A program made the translations under genes and the position numbers. DNA of 64,000 nucleotides, from the NCBI GenBank assembly GCA_041879425.1, contig CP090854.1, forward strand, positions 992,001 to 1,056,000. The letters run 5' to 3'. Source of the stretch: Vibrio pomeroyi. Lineage in GTDB: Bacteria; Pseudomonadota; Gammaproteobacteria; Enterobacterales; Vibrionaceae. Shown piece by piece: positions 10,149 to 20,010 of the stretch. A model generated the notes under the pieces. The model was given only the letters and a program-made list of their open reading frames with translations, was not told the origin of the DNA and made no database searches. How positions within the stretch are numbered: position 1 is the first letter of the stretch; each line of letters begins with the position of its first letter.

Positions 10149-12202
10149 ACTAGCTCTCCTTGATGATTCACTGCGCTGCCTTGAGACACACCACTTAATT
10201 GCTTAGCGGCGGTGATCTGTTGTTCTAGCCCTTGAATAAGTGGCTCGACAGACAGTGGGATTTGATGAGTAATGAGCTGACCAATGCACTTGATGAGCGT
10301 GACAACATCGTCCCCACCCTTGGCATTGGAAGCTATTGAGCAGTATTGGTCTGCTACGTTGTCGCTGCGGTTGATCTTGTCGATCAATGTGCTGGTTTGA
10401 CGATCGGCACCCACTTCAACAAACAGACGAGCACCTTGCTGACGCGCACTCTGGATCAACGCGGTGAAATCCAGCGTTGAACAGAAGGTGTCGGCAATCG
10501 AAAGGGCGATGCTGTCGCGGTCGATATTGATTGGTGCGCCAATCGGTAGACCTGCGGCGCTGATAAAGCGGATATGCTTTGGCAACTCGTCAAACAATGG
10601 TTGAGTGTAAAACTCTTGCACTTGGCTGTGCTGACTCAAGGCTGGTGTAGTGTGCATTGCGGTAACACGGTTAGCGGCAATGCCACGTTTACCCAGTTTC
10701 TTGAGCAATGCACGACAGGTGCTTTCACAACCTGCCAGTACGCAAGTGTCACCTTGGATGATAGCGAGATAAGCGCGTGGGAATTCTGGTAACAGAGCCT
10801 CAATCGCTTGTGCATCACTTCGAACCACAAAGCTATTCCATTGGATGCTTTCGTCGCCGTTCAGCTGCCAATCTTGACGCACTGCGGTGAGTTCGCCAGA
10901 AATAGCCGTGGTGAAGATAGGACTGGTTTGAGTCATCTCAATCAGCGCATGTGGGTTTTTCCAAACATTTAAGCTCGCCCACATGGAAGCTTCACCTTTG
11001 GAGTAACCCAAAGCGAAGTCTGGCTGTACTTTGAATTCATCACATAGCAGTTGTGTTAACAGATAACTACTGCCCACGCCTGCTATGGCCAATTCACTGA
11101 GCGACATTTCTTGCGAGTCTTCAGCGTAGGTTTTGTCAGCCTGCAGCATCTCTTTCAAGTTACCTTCACGTTCTAAACGAGCAAATAACTGTGGGAAATG
11201 GTGGTGAAACTCGCGCAACATGCCGGGATAAACCGTGCCAACACCAGGGTAAACAAATGCAACGCCACCTTTGCTTTGAGGCATCGGTGAGAAACAACTG
11301 CCCGCTGGGGTTTTGTATTGGCTATTGTCAGCCATTACTTTTGGCAACGCATTTTCTAGCGCTGTGATCTCTTGTAGTGCAGCCTCAATTGAGGCGGCTT
11401 GAATCACGATATTCGCACCACGGCCAGCATTGTGTTGAACGCTTTGAAAGTGGCTTAGGTTTGAATGCATCACGCTGGCGATAGCAAGTTCACGGTCTGC
11501 CGATTCGTTAACGCATTTAAGCTCTGCGCTTAACAAGGTTAACTGAGAAACCAATTCAGCTTGGCCATTGCCAGAAACCACAAACATCAAACGTTCGCTC
11601 GATAGCAATGGTTTTGGTTCTTGCAAACCGGTCGCTTGAGTCAGTATCAGGCTGGTTGCGTTTTGGCTATCGTCATTAAAGGTCAATGAAGCAACACGTG
11701 CTTTGTTCGGCTCAGTGAACCAGTAATTATTAGCTAATGAATGGCTCGGCAATGAACGGCTCGATATCGCATTAACCATATTCAACAATTCATCAAACTG
11801 CTTCGAAGCAGAGAGTGCAGAATATTGTTGTTGATGGCTTAAATCTGAAGCGGGGCGGCGTGACATCTCTAGAGCAAGCTGAACGCTATCTCCATTATTT
11901 AGATCGAGAGTTTCGGCAAAGCCCGCTAAATTCGCGTGTGGGTGAATCTTATTCTTAGCAGCATTCAGCGCACTCAACATCAACAATGATGGTGAGTGAG
12001 AATCCAAACAAAGCTTAACAACATTACCTTGATTGACGGTCTCGATGGCGTGAGCAAGTGCTTGATTAAAATTGCCATCAACCACAACAGTAACTATCTC
12101 TGGCAGCGAAGGTGATAAGTCGGCAGAAAGCTCAGCCGCGTTTGCTGGCTGAGCTAAAAGAGCGATGCGCAATGGCATCGCTTTATTAGTAGGAACAGTC
12201 AC
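10145..12202 (-). CDS. pfaB: PUFA synthase acyltransferase subunit PfaB
   Basis: PfaB (685 aa) is the acyltransferase subunit; work on this family links it to the final chain length (EPA versus DHA). The AT domain shows GVAFVYPGVGTVYPG (~310-325) and the nucleophile elbow GYSKGEA (Ser ~397). The first 300 residues are a poorly conserved region. No intact ketosynthase motif is present, unlike the longer DHA-type PfaB, so an EPA-type product is favoured by inference. Translation starts at a GTG that overlaps the pfaA TAG by one base, with GGAG upstream inside the pfaA end; an ATG eight codons later is an alternative. Confidence 0.93.
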   Translation of the reverse strand: MTVPTNKAMPLRIALLAQPANAAELSADLSPSLPEIVTVVVDGNFNQALAHAIETVNQGNVVKLCLDSHSPSLLMLSALNAAKNKIHPHANLAGFAETLDLNNGDSVQLALEMSRRPASDLSHQQQYSALSASKQFDELLNMVNAISSRSLPSHSLANNYWFTEPNKARVASLTFNDDSQNATSLILTQATGLQEPKPLLSSERLMFVVSGNGQAELVSQLTLLSAELKCVNESADRELAIASVMHSNLSHFQSVQHNAGRGANIVIQAASIEAALQEITALENALPKVMADNSQYKTPAGSCFSPMPQSKGGVAFVYPGVGTVYPGMLREFHHHFPQLFARLEREGNLKEMLQADKTYAEDSQEMSLSELAIAGVGSSYLLTQLLCDEFKVQPDFALGYSKGEASMWASLNVWKNPHALIEMTQTSPIFTTAISGELTAVRQDWQLNGDESIQWNSFVVRSDAQAIEALLPEFPRAYLAIIQGDTCVLAGCESTCRALLKKLGKRGIAANRVTAMHTTPALSQHSQVQEFYTQPLFDELPKHIRFISAAGLPIGAPINIDRDSIALSIADTFCSTLDFTALIQSARQQGARLFVEVGADRQTSTLIDKINRSDNVADQYCSIASNAKGGDDVVTLIKCIGQLITHQIPLSVEPLIQGLEQQITAAKQLSGVSQGSAVNHQGELV

Positions 12203-15200
12203 TATGACAATTGCTCCTTTTCTGCGTTCTTAGTCGCCTCTTTCTTTGATACTGCTGAGCTAGACTTCGGCAAAAATGCGTCGTTTAAGCTCTTGCTGAT
12301 GGTGACTTTTGCACCTTTCATTACCGCACTTAAACGACCATCTTGGTGGAAAAGCGAGATATCAGCTTGCAGAGAACGAGCCGTGCTTTTTATCACGCTC
12401 AGTTCTAGCCAACCTTGGTCACCATTGTGCATCGGTGCGTAACAAATAAACTCACCAATTGCAGACGGTAGGCTTGCCGCGCCGTATTTCAATCGAGCCC
12501 ATACCAGCATGGCTTGTAACAGATAATCTTCAGCAAATGGTTGGCTATCGCCAAAACCTTGCTTAGGAATAAATGATCCGCAGTCGCTGTTTTCAATCTG
12601 AGGCAACTGGCATTGAGCCAATAAGCCTAAGTCGTCAAAGCGTTCGACTGAGGTAATACCTTGTAATCTTGGTCCGTGAAACAGAGTGCCGTCACTGTAT
12701 AGAGCTTGCGCCGTTGTTACAGGTGCTGAAGTGTTGGCTTCAAAACGCTTTTCTGACGCTTGTTGAACATCTTCAGACACTTGCACAGAGGCCACTTGCA
12801 ACTGAGCTTGATACTGTGGTCGCCCTTGGCAACTGATCACCGCTTTTAGCTGATCTTTTGTTTTAGCGTCAGAAGAAAGAACCAGTTTCAGCTCTTGCAC
12901 TTCATCGGTATCAAAAATCACACCCTTAAGCAGTTTGTAGTTGTGAACGCTAACGTTCACCCCTAACAGTTGCTCTGCGACTTCACGCATCCATTGGATG
13001 GCACACACTGTCGGTAACACTGGGTTACCGGCAATGCAGTGATCTTGAATGAAAGGCAATGCCTTAGGATCAAGATGACGTGTCACAGTGATGCTTGTAT
13101 TCAGCGGACTCTTTGCAAGATGCACAGACTCCGCATTAAGCTTTTTTACAGCAGCTTCCTTGTTGTCAGAACCTTGCATGCTCGTACCAACCAGCAATTG
13201 AATGCCAGTTTCGTTCAGTAGTTGAGAGCTAAACAGCTCTGCACCTGCTTGAAGAGGAATTACGTACACACCACGTTCTGTGAACATACGTTTCAGTGCT
13301 GCGTTTACCATGCCACCGTCCCACGGTCCCCAATTGAAGCTCATCACTTTCGCTTGAGGGTTACGAGCAGATAGTTGTAGAGCCGCTTTGTTTAGGATCT
13401 CGTTAGACATCGAGTAATCACTTTGGCCAGTGTTTCCATAGAAACCCGCCGCCGAAGAGAACATCGCAATCAGTTTTAGCTTGCTGCTATCAAGACCACT
13501 AAGAACCGCTTCTAGTCCGCCCACTTTCGTGCCGTAAACCATGTTTAGATCATCAAGCGTTTTGTCTTGAATGTGTTTGTCAGCCAGTACGCCTGCGCCG
13601 TGGATAAGCCCCGTGATACCGTCGAAATTCGCCAGCGTTTTCGCTACTGACTCATGGTTCGACACATCTAGGCTTAGGTACTCAGCGCTTGCGCCAATCT
13701 CGTTGAAAGCGGCAAGTGCTGCGTTGATTTCAAAGCTGCTCAATACAGGTTTTAGCAGAGCATCAACTTTCTTAGGCGTTGGTTTGTCACCTGTTGCTTG
13801 TAGGTGAGCGATAGCCGCTGGTTTTAGCTCTTTCTCTTGCTTGCCTTGTGCCCACTGAGGTAGCTCAGCTGAAGTAATATGCTTACTACGACCTGCAAGA
13901 ATGAAGTGAGACTTACATTGCTTAGCAAGCGTCAGTGCACATTCAAACGTCACGCCTTTAGCGCCACCAGTTACGAGAACTTTGTCGCTCTTGGTGAGTT
14001 GAGCGCCTGTATTCTTCGTTTGTGCAGCACCCGGTGTTGCCGCAATCAATGTTGCACGACCAGATTCGCCGTTTTCCGCATGGCTAAGGCCGATTTCAAC
14101 CGTGTTGGTATCGATATCGAACAGTTCGCCTGTGATAGCTTCAGCTAGGTGACGAGCATCAATAGAAGCGTCAGCATCCAATGCGCGGCAGAATACGTTT
14201 GACCATTCATGGCTCAGTGTCTTAGTTAGACCAGATAACGCGGCTTGGTTAAGTTCTGCATTCGCTAGTTGCTTAGTATCTAGGTAACCAAAGCCACCGT
14301 CGATACGGCTTAGCGTGAAGAACACGCTGCGACCAGAAACCGCATTCAGTTGGCCATTTAGGTGCTTCGCGAACAAGAACGCTGTGGTTAGCGAAGCTCT
14401 TGAATCTGCATTCAAGTTAACCGCTTGCTCGTTGCTTTGTTTTGCATCAACGATAGCTTGTAGGTGAATGAAGCCAGCAATCACTTTGTTCGACGTTTTA
14501 AGGTCTGCTTCGATGTCTTTAATAACCGCAGTCACACCCGCATCATCGACGCTGTTGAGTGTGTAGCTTGCGATTTCACTGTTTAAAGGTGACGCGGCAG
14601 AAAGAGCACTACGCACTACAGCAACTTGAATGCCGTTAGCGGTCAACTTTTCTGCTAGAACACCGGCGTTGTGACCATCATCTGTGATCACGACACAAGC
14701 GTCTTTTGAGAAACAATCGACGAGTTTATCTGCCGCTGGTAGCTTTTTTAGCGCCACCTCATTGTGTGGAGGAAGTTCCGCTGTCGCTGTTTCTGCGATA
14801 GGCGTTACTGATTCAGCTTTAGCAGTCGCTACAGGTGCAGCCGCGGAAAGCTTGCTTTGCATGTAAGTAACGATTTCACCAAGCGTGCGACACTCAGCTA
14901 AGTCTTCAGGGTTTAGTTCTGGCAGCGTTGGTAGCTGGTCTTGAACCGTACCTAGAATCTCAACACGTTTGATAGAGTCGATACCAAGGTCTGCTTCCAT
15001 GTCCATCGCTAGGTCGAGCATTTCTGCTGGGTAACCTGTTTTGTCGGCAACCACTTCCATCATTGTGGATTGAACATGATGGAAGTGGTTTAGGTCGTTG
15101 CTTACGCTTTCTGCAGCGGTTGCAGTTGCTTCTGGAGCAGGTGTTGCATTAGCGCCTAGTTTGCTGTTCATGTAGTCAACGATTTCACCCAGAGTACGAC

Positions 15201-18200
15201 ACTCAGCGAGATCTTCAGGATTTAGCTCTGGCAATGTTGGTAGCTGGTCTTGAACCGTACCAAGGATCTCAACTCGTTTGATTGAGTCGATGCCAAGGTC
15301 TGCTTCCATGTCCATTGCTAGGTCGAGCATTTCTGTTGGGTAGCCCGTTTTATCGGCTACTACGCTCAGCATTGTGCTTTGAACTTGCTCTGCGTTTAAA
15401 CCGTTTGATACTGTTTGTACTGGTGCAGATGCTGTAGCTGCTACTGGAGCAGAAGCCGGAAGCTTGCTGTTCATGTAGTCGACTATCTCGCCTAGAGTAC
15501 GGCACTCTGCGAGGTCTTCAGGGTTTAGCTCTGGAAGAGTCGGTAGCTCGTCTTGAACTGTACCTAGGATTTCAACACGCTTGATTGAATCGATACCAAG
15601 GTCAGCTTCCATATCCATTGCTAGATCTAGCATTTCAGTCGGATAGCCCGTCTTCTCTGCTACCACTTCTAACATGGTTTTCTGAACAACAGTTGCATCT
15701 AGTCCATTGTTAGCTGCTGCTGGAGCAACTACTTCCGTTTGTGCTGCAACTGGTGCAGAAGCCGGAAGCTTGCTGTTCATATAGGCAACAATTTCACCTA
15801 GAGTGCGACACTCAGCTAAGTCTTCAGGGTTTAGCTCTGGAAGAGTAGGCAGTTCATCTTGAACCGTGCCTAGAATCTCAACACGCTTGATTGAGTCGAT
15901 ACCAAGGTCTGCTTCCATATCCATTTCTAGATCAAGCATTTCCGTTGGGTAACCGGTTTTCTCAGCAACTACTTCTAGCATGGTTTGTTGAACGACTTTT
16001 GCATCAAGACCGTTAGTGGCTTGAACAGGAGCGGCTGCGCTTAGCTGTGCTGCCACAGGCGCTGATGCTGGCATCTTGCTGTTCATGTAGGTAACGATTT
16101 CACCAAGAGTACGACACTCAGCTAAATCTTCAGGGTTCAGCTCAGGTAGGTTCGGCATTTCATCTTGAACGGTACCAAGGATCTCTACGCGCTTGATTGA
16201 GTCGATACCAAGGTCTGCTTCCATGTCCATTTCTAGATCAAGCATTTCCGTTGGGTAACCCGTTTTCTCAGCAACTACTTCTAGCATCACTTTTTCAGCA
16301 TCTGCTGATTGCACTGCTACTGGTGCAGCCACAGGAGCTGGTTGCGCTTTAACTGGCACAGGTTGAGCTGCAACAGGCGCTGCCGCTTGAGCCGCTACTT
16401 GTGGAGCAGGAGCGGTTTTCTGTACAGGTGTAACTTGAACAGACTGAGCTTGAACTGGCGCGGCTTGTACAGGAGTCGCTTGTACTTGAGCTACAGGCTG
16501 TTCAACGATAGCTGTTGGAGTAGCTTGAATCGCTGGCTGAGCATTTACTGGCGCAACGAAGGTGGGTTGTGCGGTTTGTACTGAACCTTGCGTCAGCATA
16601 TTAAGTGCAGAGCTGTTGCTGTGCGCTTGCATTTCTAGGTAATGAGCGTGCGCTTTGAGCGTTTCAGCTTGGTGCTGGTGGAACATTTCCATAGAACGCT
16701 GTAGGTTCTCAGGAATTGCTACGCCTGCTGTTGCCATTTTCGCTTGCTCAGACATTAGGGTGTTGAACGTGTCACCGTATTGCTGAGGAATCGCCAAGAA
16801 TTGCTGATGTACTTCTGCTGCTTGTTGCTGAGCATTGAAGAACGATTGCAGTGAAGATTCATCAACTGTTACTTGAGCTGCTGGGGCAGTCTGAACCACT
16901 TGTGATTGTGGAGCAGCTGTTGCTACTTGTGCACTTGGTGCTGGAGCAACTGACTGTTGTACATTTGAAGCTTGAGGAGCAGCCACAGGTACTTCAACGA
17001 TTTCTGTTTTAATCACTTCTTTTTCCACGATTTTCTCGACTTCAACTTTCACTTCAACAATCTCAGTCTTTTCGGTGACGTTGCCCGAAGCCAATGATTG
17101 ATCCATTTTCTTACGAGTAGCAGGGCTGATGTAGTTGGTTGCATTCAGCTTGATGTTCATTGGTGATGCCTTTGCAGGTTCAGTAATGTCAGCTTGGTAA
17201 GGGTCAATGTTGTCTAATGAAACACCAGCCACGCACAGTTGAACCGCAGCTAAGCGAAGTTGTTGGTCACTGTCGCCTTTAGGGCTTGGGTTGATGCTGA
17301 TTGCGTAAAGTTCTTCGTTCTTATCAGCCAATGTCTTTTCAACCAGCTTTTGAAGAATGTTTTTAGGACCGAACTCAACGAATACACGCGCACCCGCTTC
17401 ATACATCGCTTCAATTTGCTCGCTGAAACGAACCGATTGCAGCATGTGTTGCTTGAACGCTTTCTTGATCGCTTTCGCGTCTTTGCTGTGCAGTTTGCCC
17501 GTTGCGTTTGAGTAAAGCGGCAGCGTTGGAGCGCTGAATGAAGCTTTATCAATTGCAACAGCAAATGGTTTTTGAGCGTGAGCAACAAGCGGTGTGTGGA
17601 AAGCACCAGACACTGGCAGAGCAATCGCTTTGAAGCCTTGTTCAGTTAGCGCTTGTGCTGCTTGTTGAACCGTCGCAGTTGGACCTGCAATAACCAGTTG
17701 AGTCGGAGCGTTGTAGTTGGCAATGCTCACGCCTTCGAATTGGCTGATGCAGCTTTCAGCGGCTGGAAGTTTGTCTGCGTCTAGGATGACCGCAAACATA
17801 GTACCGCTGTCGCCTTGTTCTGGTGTCGCCGCCATAGCATCGCCACGAGCGAAAGCTAGCTGGTAGTAATCGTCTTGCGAGATAACACCCGATGCACATA
17901 GTGCACTTAGCTCACCAAAGCTGTGGCCTGCGACCATGTCTGCTTTGAAGCCTGCTTGAGTCATGATGTCGAACTGACCCATAGACACAGTACCAATCGC
18001 ACTCTGCGCATTGGCCGTGTTGGTTAACACAGCTTCTTGAGCTTTGGTTGCTTCCGGTGTGAAGGTTGGAATTGGGAACAGAATTTGCGACAGAGCCGTT
18101 TTCTTGTGCTGACCAAATACTTGATCCGCTTGAGCAAGCTGTTGGCGCATTTCAGGGTAATGACAAGCAAGCTCGCGACCCATGTTTAGGTATTGCGAAC

Positions 18201-20010
18201 CTTGACCAGCAAATAGTGCCGCTACTTTACCTGCGCCGTTTTCAGCAATCAGTGCAGACTCACGGTAGCTAGTACCGTTTGGCATCTGCCAATGTGTTTT
18301 GGTTTGGCTTTCAAGCATTGAAACCGCTTGATTCAGTTGCGCTTGAAGGTCTGTTTGGTCAGTCACGACTAAACCAATACGAGCATGCTTAGCGTTAACT
18401 TCACGCAAGCCATGTTGCTCTGCAAGTGCTTCCAGTTTGAACGCAGCATCGGCAGCTTGAGTTGAAACCTGTTTTAACTCGTTGAGCAGTGCTTGGCGAG
18501 ATTCAGCGCTGAATAACAGAGTTTGCGACACTTGGCGCTGACGGTATTTGTCACCGCGTGCGTGTTCTGGCGTGTATTCTTCCAATACTACGTGGAAGTT
18601 CGTGCCACCAAAACCAAATGAGCTGATACCTGCACGGCGTGGTGTGCCGTCGACACGCTGCATCCAAGGGCGCGTTTGTGTGTTTAGGTAGAACGGTGAG
18701 TTCTCGATGTCCAGTTTAGGATTCGGGCTCGACACGTTGATCGTTGGCGGCAGTACTTTATGGTGCAATGCCAATGCTGCTTTGATTAAACCAGCAGTAC
18801 CTGCGGTTGATTTGGTGTGACCAATTTGAGATTTCACAGAGCCTAATGCAATGTGTTGCTTCTCTTCATTGTTCTCACTGAACACTGAGTTTAAGCCACC
18901 AAATTCAGCAACGTCACCTGCTGCTGTACCTGTGCCGTGCGCTTCTAGCAGGCCCAGTGTGTGCGGTGCGAAACCAGCATCGTCGTAAGCGCGTTTTAGT
19001 GCTTTTGCTTGTCCTTCAGGGCGAGGCGCGTAAATACTCTTGAACTTACCATCCGAAGAAGAACCGACACCTTTAATCACGGAGTAGATTCTGTCGCCAT
19101 CGCGCTCTGCATCTTCAAGACGCTTAAGAGCTACCATGCCGATGCCTTCACCAATCATCATGCCTTTTGAGTCGATGTCGAAAGGTTGAATGGTTTCATT
19201 AGTGGTGAATGCTGGCGTTTTTGAGAAGCTCATGTACATGGTTGGTGAGTTATCAGTACACACACCACCAGTGATCATCATTTCACTGCGGCCTTCAACC
19301 AGTTCACTTAGAGCCATACGCATTGCTGCTAGAGAACCAGCACACGCAGCGTCTACTACACAGTTGATGCCACCAAGGTCAAAGCGGTTAGCAATACGAC
19401 CTGAAATTACGTTGCCCAATGAACCAGGGAATGAGTTCTCTTCCCAATGTATGTATTGGTCTTGGAATTTTTTGATTAGCATTTCGCTGTCTTCGTCGTT
19501 GATGCCACTGCTCTTGAATACTTTTTTCAAAACAGGGTATTGCAGACGAGCATTCAGGCTTTGAGCAATCTTCTGACCACCACCAACACCGAGGGTAATA
19601 CCGATCTTGTCGCGGTCGTAGCCTTCTGGAAGTTTTGCATCTTCAAGTACTTCTTTTGCCACGATCAGAGAAAGCAGCTGTGACGTATCAGTCAGTTCTA
19701 GGATATTTGGCGGAAGGCCGAACTCCATTGGGTTGAAGTCGACTTCAGGGATGAAACCGCCGCGCTTGCAGTAAGACTTGTCTGGCGTTGTACGATCTGA
19801 ATCGTAGTAATCTTCTGGACGCCAGTGCGTATCAGGCACTTCGGTAATTGCATCGATCTTTTCGCTGATCAAATCCCAGAACTTGTTTAAGTAACGAGAG
19901 TTCGCAAACATGCTTGCCATACCAACGATAGCAATAGGCATGTCTTTAAGACGTTTATTAAGTCGAGTGTCGTCGACTGATTCCGGTGTATTTTTTTCGG
20001 GTTGGCTCAT
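12202..20010 (-). CDS. pfaA: PUFA synthase multienzyme subunit PfaA (KS-AT-5xACP-KR-DH)
   Basis: PfaA (2602 aa) starts and elongates the polyketide-like chain. The KS has DAACAGS (~221), EAHGTGTAAGD (~360) and SQIGHTKSTAG. The AT has GQGSQYLNMG (~603) and GHSFGE (~697). A charged Val/Glu/Lys stretch (~980) and an Ala/Val/Pro/Gln linker lead to five tandem ACPs, each with the carrier motif LGIDSIKR (Ser near 1270, 1372, 1474, 1575 and 1679). The KR has VTGGAKGVTFE (~2010), with an SSAAGFYGNTGQ/Y motif near 2195. A C-terminal hotdog dehydratase-like domain contains NPVLPTVCA (~2335). The frame is open upstream to 20142, but ATG at 20010 has GGAG 7 nt before it and begins MSQPEKNTPE, as I recall PfaA proteins doing, so I chose it. 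First gene of pfaABCD. Confidence 0.95.
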   Translation of the reverse strand: MSQPEKNTPESVDDTRLNKRLKDMPIAIVGMASMFANSRYLNKFWDLISEKIDAITEVPDTHWRPEDYYDSDRTTPDKSYCKRGGFIPEVDFNPMEFGLPPNILELTDTSQLLSLIVAKEVLEDAKLPEGYDRDKIGITLGVGGGQKIAQSLNARLQYPVLKKVFKSSGINDEDSEMLIKKFQDQYIHWEENSFPGSLGNVISGRIANRFDLGGINCVVDAACAGSLAAMRMALSELVEGRSEMMITGGVCTDNSPTMYMSFSKTPAFTTNETIQPFDIDSKGMMIGEGIGMVALKRLEDAERDGDRIYSVIKGVGSSSDGKFKSIYAPRPEGQAKALKRAYDDAGFAPHTLGLLEAHGTGTAAGDVAEFGGLNSVFSENNEEKQHIALGSVKSQIGHTKSTAGTAGLIKAALALHHKVLPPTINVSSPNPKLDIENSPFYLNTQTRPWMQRVDGTPRRAGISSFGFGGTNFHVVLEEYTPEHARGDKYRQRQVSQTLLFSAESRQALLNELKQVSTQAADAAFKLEALAEQHGLREVNAKHARIGLVVTDQTDLQAQLNQAVSMLESQTKTHWQMPNGTSYRESALIAENGAGKVAALFAGQGSQYLNMGRELACHYPEMRQQLAQADQVFGQHKKTALSQILFPIPTFTPEATKAQEAVLTNTANAQSAIGTVSMGQFDIMTQAGFKADMVAGHSFGELSALCASGVISQDDYYQLAFARGDAMAATPEQGDSGTMFAVILDADKLPAAESCISQFEGVSIANYNAPTQLVIAGPTATVQQAAQALTEQGFKAIALPVSGAFHTPLVAHAQKPFAVAIDKASFSAPTLPLYSNATGKLHSKDAKAIKKAFKQHMLQSVRFSEQIEAMYEAGARVFVEFGPKNILQKLVEKTLADKNEELYAISINPSPKGDSDQQLRLAAVQLCVAGVSLDNIDPYQADITEPAKASPMNIKLNATNYISPATRKKMDQSLASGNVTEKTEIVEVKVEVEKIVEKEVIKTEIVEVPVAAPQASNVQQSVAPAPSAQVATAAPQSQVVQTAPAAQVTVDESSLQSFFNAQQQAAEVHQQFLAIPQQYGDTFNTLMSEQAKMATAGVAIPENLQRSMEMFHQHQAETLKAHAHYLEMQAHSNSSALNMLTQGSVQTAQPTFVAPVNAQPAIQATPTAIVEQPVAQVQATPVQAAPVQAQSVQVTPVQKTAPAPQVAAQAAAPVAAQPVPVKAQPAPVAAPVAVQSADAEKVMLEVVAEKTGYPTEMLDLEMDMEADLGIDSIKRVEILGTVQDEMPNLPELNPEDLAECRTLGEIVTYMNSKMPASAPVAAQLSAAAPVQATNGLDAKVVQQTMLEVVAEKTGYPTEMLDLEMDMEADLGIDSIKRVEILGTVQDELPTLPELNPEDLAECRTLGEIVAYMNSKLPASAPVAAQTEVVAPAAANNGLDATVVQKTMLEVVAEKTGYPTEMLDLAMDMEADLGIDSIKRVEILGTVQDELPTLPELNPEDLAECRTLGEIVDYMNSKLPASAPVAATASAPVQTVSNGLNAEQVQSTMLSVVADKTGYPTEMLDLAMDMEADLGIDSIKRVEILGTVQDQLPTLPELNPEDLAECRTLGEIVDYMNSKLGANATPAPEATATAAESVSNDLNHFHHVQSTMMEVVADKTGYPAEMLDLAMDMEADLGIDSIKRVEILGTVQDQLPTLPELNPEDLAECRTLGEIVTYMQSKLSAAAPVATAKAESVTPIAETATAELPPHNEVALKKLPAADKLVDCFSKDACVVITDDGHNAGVLAEKLTANGIQVAVVRSALSAASPLNSEIASYTLNSVDDAGVTAVIKDIEADLKTSNKVIAGFIHLQAIVDAKQSNEQAVNLNADSRASLTTAFLFAKHLNGQLNAVSGRSVFFTLSRIDGGFGYLDTKQLANAELNQAALSGLTKTLSHEWSNVFCRALDADASIDARHLAEAITGELFDIDTNTVEIGLSHAENGESGRATLIAATPGAAQTKNTGAQLTKSDKVLVTGGAKGVTFECALTLAKQCKSHFILAGRSKHITSAELPQWAQGKQEKELKPAAIAHLQATGDKPTPKKVDALLKPVLSSFEINAALAAFNEIGASAEYLSLDVSNHESVAKTLANFDGITGLIHGAGVLADKHIQDKTLDDLNMVYGTKVGGLEAVLSGLDSSKLKLIAMFSSAAGFYGNTGQSDYSMSNEILNKAALQLSARNPQAKVMSFNWGPWDGGMVNAALKRMFTERGVYVIPLQAGAELFSSQLLNETGIQLLVGTSMQGSDNKEAAVKKLNAESVHLAKSPLNTSITVTRHLDPKALPFIQDHCIAGNPVLPTVCAIQWMREVAEQLLGVNVSVHNYKLLKGVIFDTDEVQELKLVLSSDAKTKDQLKAVISCQGRPQYQAQLQVASVQVSEDVQQASEKRFEANTSAPVTTAQALYSDGTLFHGPRLQGITSVERFDDLGLLAQCQLPQIENSDCGSFIPKQGFGDSQPFAEDYLLQAMLVWARLKYGAASLPSAIGEFICYAPMHNGDQGWLELSVIKSTARSLQADISLFHQDGRLSAVMKGAKVTISKSLNDAFLPKSSSAVSKKEATKNAEKEQLS
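14845..16290 (-). repeat. Five tandem acyl-carrier-protein coding repeats inside pfaA
   Basis: Five units of about 306 bp (102 codons) repeat nearly perfectly, each encoding an ACP with LGIDSIKRVEILGTVQD and a tail of LPELNPEDLAECRTLGEIV. Carrier serines sit near 14974, 15285, 15589, 15894 and 16200. The three inner linkers are Ala/Pro/Val-rich and also alike. ACP number in PUFA synthases is known to affect yield, and such DNA repeats can gain or lose units by recombination. Confidence 0.95.

Noticed and set aside
16309..16584. 91-aa plus-strand ORF rich in Cys, Arg and Trp in pfaA
   Set aside because: It is the antisense of the low-complexity Ala/Val/Pro/Gln linker; composition explains the open frame.
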